From a bacterium (GTDB lineage: Bacteria > Armatimonadota > Fimbriimonadia > Fimbriimonadales > GBS-DC), in the NCBI GenBank assembly GCA_029335935.2, contig JARJMV020000145.1, forward strand, positions 1 through 6,446: a stretch of DNA of 6,446 bases, given 5' to 3'. Every line of letters starts with the position of its first letter. Within the stretch, counting starts at the first letter, position 1. Below are positions 1-5,504 of the stretch, piece by piece. The position numbers were made by a program, and so were the translations under genes. Below the pieces are notes generated by a model. It made no database searches. It was not told the DNA's origin and worked only from the letters and a program-made list of their open reading frames with translations.

Positions 1-134
1 TGCAGATGGCGCTCGATAATCTTATCCAGCTCGCCGCGATCGAGCCACACGCCCCGACAAAGGGCGCAGTAATCGATCTCTATGCCTGCTCGCACGGCTA
101 TCTGGAGCGGTTCGCTACACACAGGACATTTCAT
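1..134 (-). CDS. Small TFIIB-type zinc-ribbon protein (partial, C-terminus off the window)
   Basis: The first 44 residues are visible, starting MKCPVC. The pattern is CPVC (Cys3, Cys6), then about 16 residues, then YCALCRGVWLDRGEL (Cys23, Cys26, Trp30, Asp32, Gly34, Glu35). This is the signature of the bacterial 'transcription factor zinc-finger' (zf-TFIIB, PF13453-like) family: two CxxC knuckles binding one zinc ion, followed by the conserved C.GxWLDxGEL segment. Family members are small soluble proteins or fusions of poorly known role; despite the name, a transcription function is not shown. The ATG follows a good ribosome binding site, AGGAAGG at 140-146, with 5 bases between. That site overlaps the TAG stop of the reductase upstream, so the two are probably co-translated. 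The 3' end lies outside the window, so total length and any extra domain are unknown. It is too short for ordinary ORF listing, but the motif and ribosome binding site make it convincing. Confidence 0.85.
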   Translation of the reverse strand, partial: MKCPVCSEPLQIAVRAGIEIDYCALCRGVWLDRGELDKIIERHL

Positions 135-144
135 GGCAGCCTTC

Positions 145-870
145 CTAACTCAGTCCGTACACGGGTATAGCGGCGCCGTGGATGGCGCGCGCGGCAGGCG
201 AGCAGAGGAACATGATTACCTCGCCGATGGCTTCGGGCGATACCCAGCGGCTGAAATCGGCTTCGGGTCGCCCCGCGCGATTGGCGGGCGTGTCGATGGT
301 ACCTGGCAAGATGCAGTTCACTTGCACGCCGTACTCCTTAAGTTCGGCGGCGAGCGATTCAGTGAGCCGTATCACGCCCGCTTTGGCGGCGCAGTAGCCC
401 GCGCCGCCGCCGAAACCTGCCAGCCCCGCCCGACCAGAGATGTGCACCATTGCGCCGCCGCCTGAGCGAATCAGCAGCGGCGCAATGGCACGCGAGACCA
501 AAAACGCCGTGCGCAGATTCATATCCAGCATCTGCTCCCACGCATCCACGGGCGTCTCATGCACAGGCGGTCCCGCCGTGAAGCCGCCGACAGTGTTTAC
601 CAGCGCATGGAGCTTGCCAAAACGGTCGTCCACCGCGCGTGCGAGGTGTTCGCAAGCGTCGGGCGAGCGCAGGTCAACCTCGCCGATGAGCAAGTGGCGC
701 GTGTCTAAGGCAAGGTCGGCGAATAACTGGCGGAGGCGCGTCTCCTCACGGGCGCATAGAGCGAGCGTCGCGCCCGCCTGCTGGAACTGCCGAGCGACCA
801 CACGCCCCAACCCCCCTGTTGCGCCCGTGATAAGCACAATCTTGTCCCTAAAGTCGTAGGTAAGCATCAT
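145..870 (-). CDS. Short-chain dehydrogenase/reductase (SDR), classical type, 241 aa
   Basis: A soluble NAD(P)(H)-dependent Rossmann-fold oxidoreductase of typical classical-SDR length. Seen: the TGxxxGxG cofactor motif TGATGGLG (15-22), VDL at 65-67 (Asp66, adenine-ring contact), LVNTVGG (90-96, the NNAG-type motif), Asn118, the YxxxK pair Tyr159/Lys163, and NCILPGTIDTP (185-195). Arg41 follows beta-strand 2 with no acidic residue, hinting at NADP(H) (inference). Oddity: aligning on Tyr159, the usual catalytic serine position is Gly146, with Ser145 just before it, so the classical Ser-Tyr-Lys triad is altered. The start ATG (870) overlaps the TGA of the acyl-CoA dehydrogenase as ATGA, indicating translational coupling; a second ATG follows at 867. 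Pairing with an acyl-CoA dehydrogenase suggests a hydroxyacyl- or ketoacyl-type substrate, but specificity cannot be read from sequence. A 3-oxoacyl-ACP reductase (FabG-like) label is possible but not supported enough for a symbol. Confidence 0.93.
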   Translation of the reverse strand: MMLTYDFRDKIVLITGATGGLGRVVARQFQQAGATLALCAREETRLRQLFADLALDTRHLLIGEVDLRSPDACEHLARAVDDRFGKLHALVNTVGGFTAGPPVHETPVDAWEQMLDMNLRTAFLVSRAIAPLLIRSGGGAMVHISGRAGLAGFGGGAGYCAAKAGVIRLTESLAAELKEYGVQVNCILPGTIDTPANRAGRPEADFSRWVSPEAIGEVIMFLCSPAARAIHGAAIPVYGLS

Positions 871-2084
871 ACGCCTTCGCTATCTGCAGCGAACGGGTAG
901 GTCGGCAAGTTGATGCGTAGCGGCTTATCTGCACGGTAGCCCAGCGCGTAGTCGGCTTGGAGCAGGGTGTGGATTTCCGAGGTGCCCTCGTAGATAGTCG
1001 CGCCCTTGCTGTTGCGATAGAACCGCTCCACGGGGTACTCATCGGAGAAGCCGTAGGAGCCGAAGAGCTGCACGGCGGCGTTGGCGGCGCGTTGCGCGGC
1101 TTCCGTGTTGTACCACTTCGCCAGCGAGGTCTCGCGCGTGTTGCGTAGCCCCACATTCTTCATCCAGCCGACCTTTTGGTAGAGCAGGGTCCCGATTTGG
1201 TAGTCGGCTTCCATCTGCGCAATCTTCTGCTTGATGAGCTGATGCTCGGCGAGGGGCTTACCGAAGGTTTTGCGCTCTTTGGCGTAGCGGACAGACTCGT
1301 CCAAGCACGCGCGGATGAGACCCGCCGCGCCCGCCGCGACGGTGTATCGCCCCTGATCGAGGGCGAACATGGCGATTTTGAAGCCTTCGCCCTCCTCGCC
1401 GATGCGGTTTTCGAGGGGTATCTCGACCTTTTCGAACACCACGCCGCCCGTGTTGCCCGCGCGCACACCGAGCTTGCCTTTGAGCGTGTAGGGCTGCACA
1501 CCGGGGCGCTCGCGCTCCACGAAGAACGCGCTCATGCCCGAATGGTCGCGTTGAGCCTTCTTCTCCGGGTCGGTCCACGCCACCACGAGGTACTTGTCGG
1601 CGACTTCGGCGAGCGAGATCCAGATCTTCTCGCCGTTGAGGATGTAGCGGTCGCCCTCGCGACGCGCGGTGGACTGCATCCCGACCACATCGCTGCCTGC
1701 GTTGGGTTCCGTGAGACAGAACGCGCCGAGTCGTTCGCCTCGCGCTTGAGGGGTGAGCAAGCGACGCTTCTGCTCCTCGTTGCCCCATGCCATCAGAGTC
1801 ATCGCGGTTAGCCCCACATGCACCGACATCACCACGCGCAGGAAGGTGTCGCCGTACTCCAGCTCTTCACAGGCGATGCCCAGCGCGATGTAGTCCAGCC
1901 CGGAGCCACCCCACTTGCGCGGCACACAAATCCCGAGCAAGCCGAGCTCCGCCATCCGCTGATAGACTTTGGGGTCTGCCCCATGTCGGTCCCACTCGCG
2001 GATGTGGGGCTTAATCTCGTTCTCCACGAAGCGTCGCACCGTATCGCGCACCATCAGATGCTCTTCAGAGAGTGTGAAGTCCAT
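867..2084 (-). CDS. Acyl-CoA dehydrogenase, 405 aa
   Basis: A soluble flavoenzyme that oxidises an acyl-CoA to trans-2-enoyl-CoA using FAD, passing electrons to electron-transfer flavoprotein. Three domains can be seen: an N-terminal helical domain (about 1-115), a beta domain starting with AFCLTEPNAGSD (121-132, FAD/substrate contacts) and containing KLGVRAGNTG (204-213), and a C-terminal helical domain with YAKERKTFGKPLAEHQ (267-282), QLFGSYGF (339-346) and IYEGTSEIH (364-372). Glu366 of that last motif sits where medium- and short-chain acyl-CoA dehydrogenases carry the catalytic base. The motif reads RNSK rather than the common RDAK just before it. The frame stays open upstream to 2348, but the real start is the ATG at 2084: it gives the family's usual length and N-terminus (MDFTLSEEH) and follows a strong ribosome binding site. 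It starts 31 bases after the kinase stop and overlaps the reductase by 4 bases. Chain length or branched/aromatic specificity is not determined. Confidence 0.96.
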   Translation of the reverse strand: MDFTLSEEHLMVRDTVRRFVENEIKPHIREWDRHGADPKVYQRMAELGLLGICVPRKWGGSGLDYIALGIACEELEYGDTFLRVVMSVHVGLTAMTLMAWGNEEQKRRLLTPQARGERLGAFCLTEPNAGSDVVGMQSTARREGDRYILNGEKIWISLAEVADKYLVVAWTDPEKKAQRDHSGMSAFFVERERPGVQPYTLKGKLGVRAGNTGGVVFEKVEIPLENRIGEEGEGFKIAMFALDQGRYTVAAGAAGLIRACLDESVRYAKERKTFGKPLAEHQLIKQKIAQMEADYQIGTLLYQKVGWMKNVGLRNTRETSLAKWYNTEAAQRAANAAVQLFGSYGFSDEYPVERFYRNSKGATIYEGTSEIHTLLQADYALGYRADKPLRINLPTYPFAADSEGV

Positions 2085-2092
2085 AATAACTG

Positions 2093-2100
2093 CCTCCTTA
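2093..2100 (-). promoter_or_regulatory. Strong ribosome binding site that fixes the acyl-CoA dehydrogenase start
   Basis: On the minus strand this reads TAAGGAGG, a near-perfect anti-SD match, 8 bases before the ATG at 2084. It lies in the 31-base gap between the kinase stop and the dehydrogenase start, and rules against the longer in-frame start inside the kinase gene. Confidence 0.85.
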
Positions 2101-2115
2101 CGGCGTCGATTGTAC

Positions 2116-4122
2116 CTAAGTGCGGGGGGTTCTTGTCCACGCAGGGAAGACGACACAGAAGGTCGTTCCGACACCCACCTCGCTGTCCAAAGTGACGAAT
2201 CCACTGTTCTGGCGGACGATACCGTAGACCGTCGCCAAGCCGAGCCCCGTGTTGCCGACGCCTTTGGTGCTAAAGAACGGCTCGAAGATGCGCTCGCGCA
2301 GGTCGGGCGGGATACCTGCACCTGTGTCGCGCACCTCCAAACACACATAGTCGCCAGGCGGGATCTGCTCTTCGGGCGCGACGGCGTTCGGGGGGGCTTG
2401 AGTGAAGGTCTTGCGGAGAGTTGTCAGGGTCAGCACGCCGCCTTTGGGGAGCATCGCGTCGCGGGCGTTCATGGCTAAGTTCATAATCACCTGTTCCAAC
2501 TGTGTGGGGTCGATATAAATCGTGCAATCCGCGTCGGTGAGATGGGTTTCGAGGCGCACTGTCTCGCCCAGAGTGCGTTCAAGGAGCGGCACGAGGTCGC
2601 GGACGACGCGGTTCAGGTCGGTGGGTTGCGGTTGCGTAAGTTGTTTACGGGCGAATCCGAGCAGTTGGCGGACGAGGTTCGCCGCGCGTTCGCTGGCTTC
2701 GACGATGCGCTGCAGGTCGGCTTGGGCCGAATGGTCTGGGGGCAGGCGCATCTGCGCGAGCTCCGCGAAGCCCAAGATGGCGGTGAGCAGGTTATTGAAG
2801 TCGTGTGCGATGCCACCCGCGAGTTGCCCGATGCTCTCCATCTTCTCGGCGTGGAACAGTCGCTGCTCCAGCAGCTTGCGCTCGGTGATGTCGATATCGG
2901 CGCACACAAGGCGCGTGTGGTGGTCAAAGTGGATGGGGAACAGCGACGAGAGGATGTAGCGTTCCTTGCCGTCCGCGGTGCGCACGCGCCACTCGCGGAT
3001 AGGCGCAGGTTCGTGGGTCTGCGCAACCTGCTGCAGCATCTCCATAAACTCACGGTGTTGGTCGGCAGTCAAGAGAAAGCCCTCAAGCGTCTTGCCCAGC
3101 ATTTCAGATTCTGAATAACCATAGATGCGTTCCGAAGCGCGGTTCCACGATTGCACGCGCCCCTGCTCATCCAGTATCTGCATGGCGAGGCTCGGCGCAT
3201 TGTCCATGATGGCGCGGAGTTGTTGATAGGCGTGGTTGAGCCGTTGCGCATACTCGCGCTGTTGCGTGAGCAAACTGGCGACCACCATGAACACACTGAA
3301 GTTGAACAGGGTGAAAAACCAGCCGACGAGAAACTCTGGAAGCTGGATGAACGACTCGGCTCTCCAGCGAGCGACCTCTGCGCTAAGCATGAGTACTATA
3401 ACTAAGCTCATCCATGAGACGCCGCGCTGCTGGAAGGCAAAGGTCATCGCGACGAAGGCAGGCAGCACGATGGTCAGCGACGGTCCCGGCACCCAGCCGA
3501 TTCTGTGGATGTGGAAGCCCAGCGACACCGAAGCCATGCCCAACAGTGTAAGTATCAAAAACTTCGCGTAGTCGCGTCTGCGCATACGCCAGTTGTTCCA
3601 CCATGTCAGCAGTAGTCCGCCCAGCACCAGATGCCCCAGAAAGTCGCCCATCCAGCGATGTAGCACAGCGATAGACCATAAATCGCTGGGCGTGATGTTG
3701 TAGGCTCTCCTCAGACTGGTGTTCAGTAGTGGGGAGATAACGGCGGTGGCGGCGCACAGGCTGAGGAACGACACCACATCGCGCCTGTAGGGCAGGTGTG
3801 GGTGGATGTTCAGAGCGCGGATGAGCCATGCGCCCACGCCCGCCTGAAGCATCACGGGTACTGCGCTCAGGAGCGCCAAATCTGCAAGCCCCCAAGCCTG
3901 CCATACGATGAACCCTGCGCCCAGCCCTGTGCCCAATAGCCCAATCGGGTAGCCCCACCAGTAAGTCAGCCCCAGCGCCACGCCTGCAGGTAGCCAGACA
4001 GTGCTGCTACGGTCGGGCAGGAATGCCAACTCCATGCTAAGCCACGCAGTTAGCACATACGCCAGCGCAGCTACTGCCGTTCTCCACGCTGCATGGGCGA
4101 TAGTGGATAGCTGCGGCTTCAT
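2116..4122 (-). CDS. Membrane-bound sensor histidine kinase, MASE1-PAS-HisKA-HATPase_c, 668 aa
   Basis: An inner-membrane sensor kinase. Residues 1-285 are strongly hydrophobic, with about eight to ten membrane segments and MASE1 hallmarks: [11 protein letters not shown] (42-52) and [12 protein letters not shown] (156-167). A linker helix leads into a PAS domain (about 300-415: [22 protein letters not shown], then [10 protein letters not shown], ending DITERK 411-416). The dimerisation/phosphoacceptor domain carries [16 protein letters not shown] (434-449), His440 being the phosphorylated residue. The ATPase domain has the N box ([10 protein letters not shown], 548-557), G1 DTGAGI (599-604), F box FEPFFSTK (613-620) and G2 GNTGLGLA (623-630), so catalysis looks intact. 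The HDFNN subtype is often fused to a receiver domain; here the protein ends right after the ATPase domain, and no response regulator is nearby. It starts 18 bases after the wecB stop, in the same frame, and no Shine-Dalgarno sequence precedes the ATG. The MASE1 ligand is unknown for this protein. Confidence 0.95.
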   Translation of the reverse strand: MKPQLSTIAHAAWRTAVAALAYVLTAWLSMELAFLPDRSSTVWLPAGVALGLTYWWGYPIGLLGTGLGAGFIVWQAWGLADLALLSAVPVMLQAGVGAWLIRALNIHPHLPYRRDVVSFLSLCAATAVISPLLNTSLRRAYNITPSDLWSIAVLHRWMGDFLGHLVLGGLLLTWWNNWRMRRRDYAKFLILTLLGMASVSLGFHIHRIGWVPGPSLTIVLPAFVAMTFAFQQRGVSWMSLVIVLMLSAEVARWRAESFIQLPEFLVGWFFTLFNFSVFMVVASLLTQQREYAQRLNHAYQQLRAIMDNAPSLAMQILDEQGRVQSWNRASERIYGYSESEMLGKTLEGFLLTADQHREFMEMLQQVAQTHEPAPIREWRVRTADGKERYILSSLFPIHFDHHTRLVCADIDITERKLLEQRLFHAEKMESIGQLAGGIAHDFNNLLTAILGFAELAQMRLPPDHSAQADLQRIVEASERAANLVRQLLGFARKQLTQPQPTDLNRVVRDLVPLLERTLGETVRLETHLTDADCTIYIDPTQLEQVIMNLAMNARDAMLPKGGVLTLTTLRKTFTQAPPNAVAPEEQIPPGDYVCLEVRDTGAGIPPDLRERIFEPFFSTKGVGNTGLGLATVYGIVRQNSGFVTLDSEVGVGTTFCVVFPAWTRTPRT

Positions 4123-4140
4123 TGTGGTCGTTGTTAGGCG

Positions 4141-5265
4141 TCAGGGGCGTAATTCCTGCAGGAGGATATCGCGGATGCGTTCGCTGGCGCGTCCATCGCC
4201 ATAGGGGTTGACGGCGCGCGCCATCTGGGCGTAGGCGTCGGCGTCGGTGAGCAGGCGCACAGATTCCGCCACAATCTGCTCGGCGTCGGTTCCGACCAGC
4301 TTTGCAGCGCCTGCCACCACGCCTTCGGGGCGCTCGGTGGTTTCGCGTAGCACCAGTATCGGCTTGCCGAACGCGGGGGCTTCCTCCTGCACACCGCCCG
4401 AGTCGGTGAGGATGAGGTCGGCGCGGCGCATCGCGTGAACGAACGGCGCGTAGTCCAACGGTTCGGTGAGCAGGGCGCGCGGGTGATTGCCCAGAACTGC
4501 AGTGAGCGTCTCGCGCACGCGCGGGTTGCGATGCATCGGTAGCAGCAGTAGTAGATCGTCGAAGCGTTGGAGTAGCTCGTGCGCGGCGCGGGCGATACTC
4601 CTCATCGGCTCGCCCCAGTTCTCGCGACGATGGGTAGTCAGCAAGAGGACTCGCCCTGCATGCGTGAGGGCGCGCTGCAAGGCTGGTTCAGTCGGTTCGT
4701 AGGGCTGCTGCGCTACCCACTGCACCGCGTCGATGCCCGTGTTGCCTGTTATCCAGATGCGCCCGTCGGGGATATGTTCCTGCAGGAGATGTTGACGCGC
4801 GGTCTCGGTGGGGGCGAAATGGAACTCCGCAAGCGGCGCGGTCAAGCGGCGGTTCATCTCCTCGGGGAACGGTTGGTACTTGTCGTAGGTGCGCAACCCT
4901 GCCTCCACATGCCCAAACGGGACGCGGTGGTAGAACGCCGCCAGCGCCGCAGCGAAGGTGGTGGTCGTGTCGCCCTGCGCCAGCACCACATCGGCGGGCA
5001 ACTCGCGCAGCAGCCGATCCAGCCCCTCCAGCGTGCGCGTGGTAATCTCGGTCAGCGTCTGCTGCGGCGTCATGATGTTGAGGTCGGCGTCGGGAGTGAG
5101 ACGGAACAGGCGCAGCACCTGGTCGAGCATCTCTCGGTGTTGACCCGTCGCAATCAAGCGCACCTCGAACGCGGGGTGTCGCTGTAACACACGTACCACT
5201 GGCGCCATCTTGATAGCGTCGGGGCGTGTGCCGCAGATTGCCATCGCGCGAACGGGCGTCGACAT
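4141..5265 (-). CDS. wecB: UDP-N-acetylglucosamine 2-epimerase (non-hydrolysing), 374 aa
   Basis: Cytoplasmic enzyme interconverting UDP-GlcNAc and UDP-ManNAc, the first step towards ManNAc/ManNAcA-containing surface polysaccharides and cell-wall linkage units. Length and motifs match the family: CGTRPDAIKMAP (11-22), TGQHREMLDQVL (40-51), QGDTTT (97-102), HVEAGLRT (119-126), EEMNRR (135-140), ITGNTGIDAV (172-181), THRRENWG (211-218), HRNP (245-248), TDSGGVQEEAP (287-297) and LRETTERPEGV (306-316). The usual GTRPEA motif has Asp16 in place of Glu, a conservative change. I place the start at the ATG at 5265, because MSTPVRAMAICGTRP aligns with the usual N-terminus; a TTG at 5289 would add eight residues (MSLVHFRT). 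AGGA lies only two bases before the ATG, too close to be a good ribosome binding site, so translation may depend on the leader ORF upstream. It is the first clear gene of the minus-strand unit. No wecC or glycosyltransferase lies in the window. Confidence 0.95.
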   Translation of the reverse strand: MSTPVRAMAICGTRPDAIKMAPVVRVLQRHPAFEVRLIATGQHREMLDQVLRLFRLTPDADLNIMTPQQTLTEITTRTLEGLDRLLRELPADVVLAQGDTTTTFAAALAAFYHRVPFGHVEAGLRTYDKYQPFPEEMNRRLTAPLAEFHFAPTETARQHLLQEHIPDGRIWITGNTGIDAVQWVAQQPYEPTEPALQRALTHAGRVLLLTTHRRENWGEPMRSIARAAHELLQRFDDLLLLLPMHRNPRVRETLTAVLGNHPRALLTEPLDYAPFVHAMRRADLILTDSGGVQEEAPAFGKPILVLRETTERPEGVVAGAAKLVGTDAEQIVAESVRLLTDADAYAQMARAVNPYGDGRASERIRDILLQELRP

Positions 5266-5284
5266 CGTCCTAAAGTGTACCAGA

Positions 5285-5300
5285 CTCAACGCGAGTTGAG
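5285..5300. repeat. Perfect 6-bp inverted repeat with 4-base loop in the wecB leader
   Basis: CTCAAC at 5285-5290 and GTTGAG at 5295-5300, separated by GCGA. In the wecB mRNA this can fold as a compact hairpin. It covers the end of the leader ORF and the alternative TTG start, so it could influence initiation or coupling. The stem is short and no U-tract follows, so it is not a terminator. Confidence 0.5.
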
Positions 5301-5342
5301 AATGTTTTGGGGATCGGGGGATACACAGTTCTCAGATCTCAC
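5286..5342 (-). CDS. Possible 18-codon leader ORF upstream of wecB
   Basis: Minus-strand GTG at 5342 opens an 18-residue reading frame, MRSENCVSPDPQNILNSR, ending at TGA 5288-5286. It is preceded by AAAGGAGG (5350-5357) with a 7-base spacer, the best-placed ribosome binding site in the intergenic region, while wecB itself has a poor one. Its stop overlaps the alternative wecB TTG start (5289-5287) as TTGA, and ends 20 bases before the wecB ATG. This arrangement suits translational coupling or a regulatory leader peptide. The peptide has no run of one amino acid that would suggest classical attenuation, and no family is recognised. The ribosome binding site could still be chance; support is from layout only. 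Confidence 0.35.
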   Translation of the reverse strand: MRSENCVSPDPQNILNSR

Positions 5343-5384
5343 GCGCCAGCCTCCTTTCAGACAGGGGTCCATCGCCTTGAGAAC
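5296..5384. promoter_or_regulatory. Three YTGAGAAY elements: candidate regulator binding sites
   Basis: TTGAGAAT at 5296-5303 (plus), CTGAGAAC on the minus strand (5328-5335, plus-strand GTTCTCAG), and TTGAGAAC at 5377-5384 (plus). The last two form a perfect 7-bp inverted pair, GTTCTCA and TGAGAAC, 43 bases apart. Three near-identical 8-mers within 89 bases of a divergent region suggest operator sites, but no regulator gene is visible and no known consensus was matched. Confidence 0.35.
5350..5357 (-). promoter_or_regulatory. Unusually strong ribosome binding site ahead of the leader ORF
   Basis: The minus strand reads AAAGGAGG, with 7 bases before GTG 5342. It is 85 bases upstream of the wecB ATG, far too distant to serve wecB directly. 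It is the main evidence for the leader ORF. Confidence 0.5.
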
Positions 5385-5452
5385 CAGCAGCGCCTATTGT
5401 GGTAGGGTGCCGCCTTGTGAATCCTTCCCCAATCGTTTTGCCTCTAACGAAA

Positions 5453-5476
5453 CGGAAGCGCAACAAACCGCTTCCG
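5453..5476. promoter_or_regulatory. Perfect 8-bp inverted repeat (CGGAAGCG-N8-CGCTTCCG) upstream of the rhodanese-MBL gene
   Basis: CGGAAGCG at 5453-5460 and CGCTTCCG at 5469-5476 are exact inverted copies separated by CAACAAAC. The 16-base centre-to-centre spacing is compatible with a dimeric repressor operator; it could also form an mRNA hairpin ending 15 bases before the ribosome binding site. There is no T-run after it on the plus strand, so an intrinsic terminator is unlikely. Confidence 0.5.
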
Positions 5477-5491
5477 AAAAACTATTCATAG

Positions 5492-5496
5492 GGAGG
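5492..5496 (+). promoter_or_regulatory. Ribosome binding site deciding the rhodanese-MBL start
   Basis: GGAGG lies 8 bases before the ATG at 5505 but only 2 bases before an in-frame ATG at 5499. The spacing favours 5505 as the real start; the upstream choice would add only Met-Gln. Confidence 0.7.
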
Positions 5497-5504
5497 TTAT
5501 GCAG

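Larger units (their letters stand above)
5266..5504. other. Divergent intergenic region between wecB and the rhodanese-MBL gene
   Basis: About 240 bases that must carry the promoters for both directions. I searched by eye for sigma-70 -35/-10 pairs and found none convincing: TTGAGA at 5377-5382 is a fair -35 for the plus strand, but the nearest -10-like TATTGT (5395-5400) is only 12 bases away. The region does hold a possible leader ORF, two perfect inverted repeats and three YTGAGAAY elements, listed separately. On the minus strand there is also a C-rich run (GGGGAT repeated at 5309-5314 and 5317-5322 on the plus strand). Confidence 0.6.

Noticed and set aside
1176..1811. 211-residue plus-strand frame opposite the acyl-CoA dehydrogenase
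   Set aside because: Antisense shadow of a well-conserved gene; no recognisable motif or ribosome binding site.
2085..2348. N-terminal extension of the acyl-CoA dehydrogenase frame (88 residues)
   Set aside because: It lies within the kinase ATPase domain coding region in another frame, is low-complexity Ser/Arg-rich, and a strong ribosome binding site sits at the family-consistent ATG at 2084.
2542..3114. 190-residue plus-strand frame opposite the kinase
   Set aside because: Antisense shadow of the PAS/HisKA coding region.
3383..3958. 191-residue minus-strand frame inside the kinase gene
   Set aside because: Overlaps the MASE1 coding region in another frame; Arg-rich composition typical of an out-of-frame reading.
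4579..5187. 202-residue plus-strand frame opposite wecB
   Set aside because: Antisense shadow of a gene with all epimerase motifs; no family resemblance.
5453..5490. Inverted repeat as an intrinsic terminator
   Set aside because: No T-run follows the stem on either strand and no gene ends here, since the flanking genes diverge.
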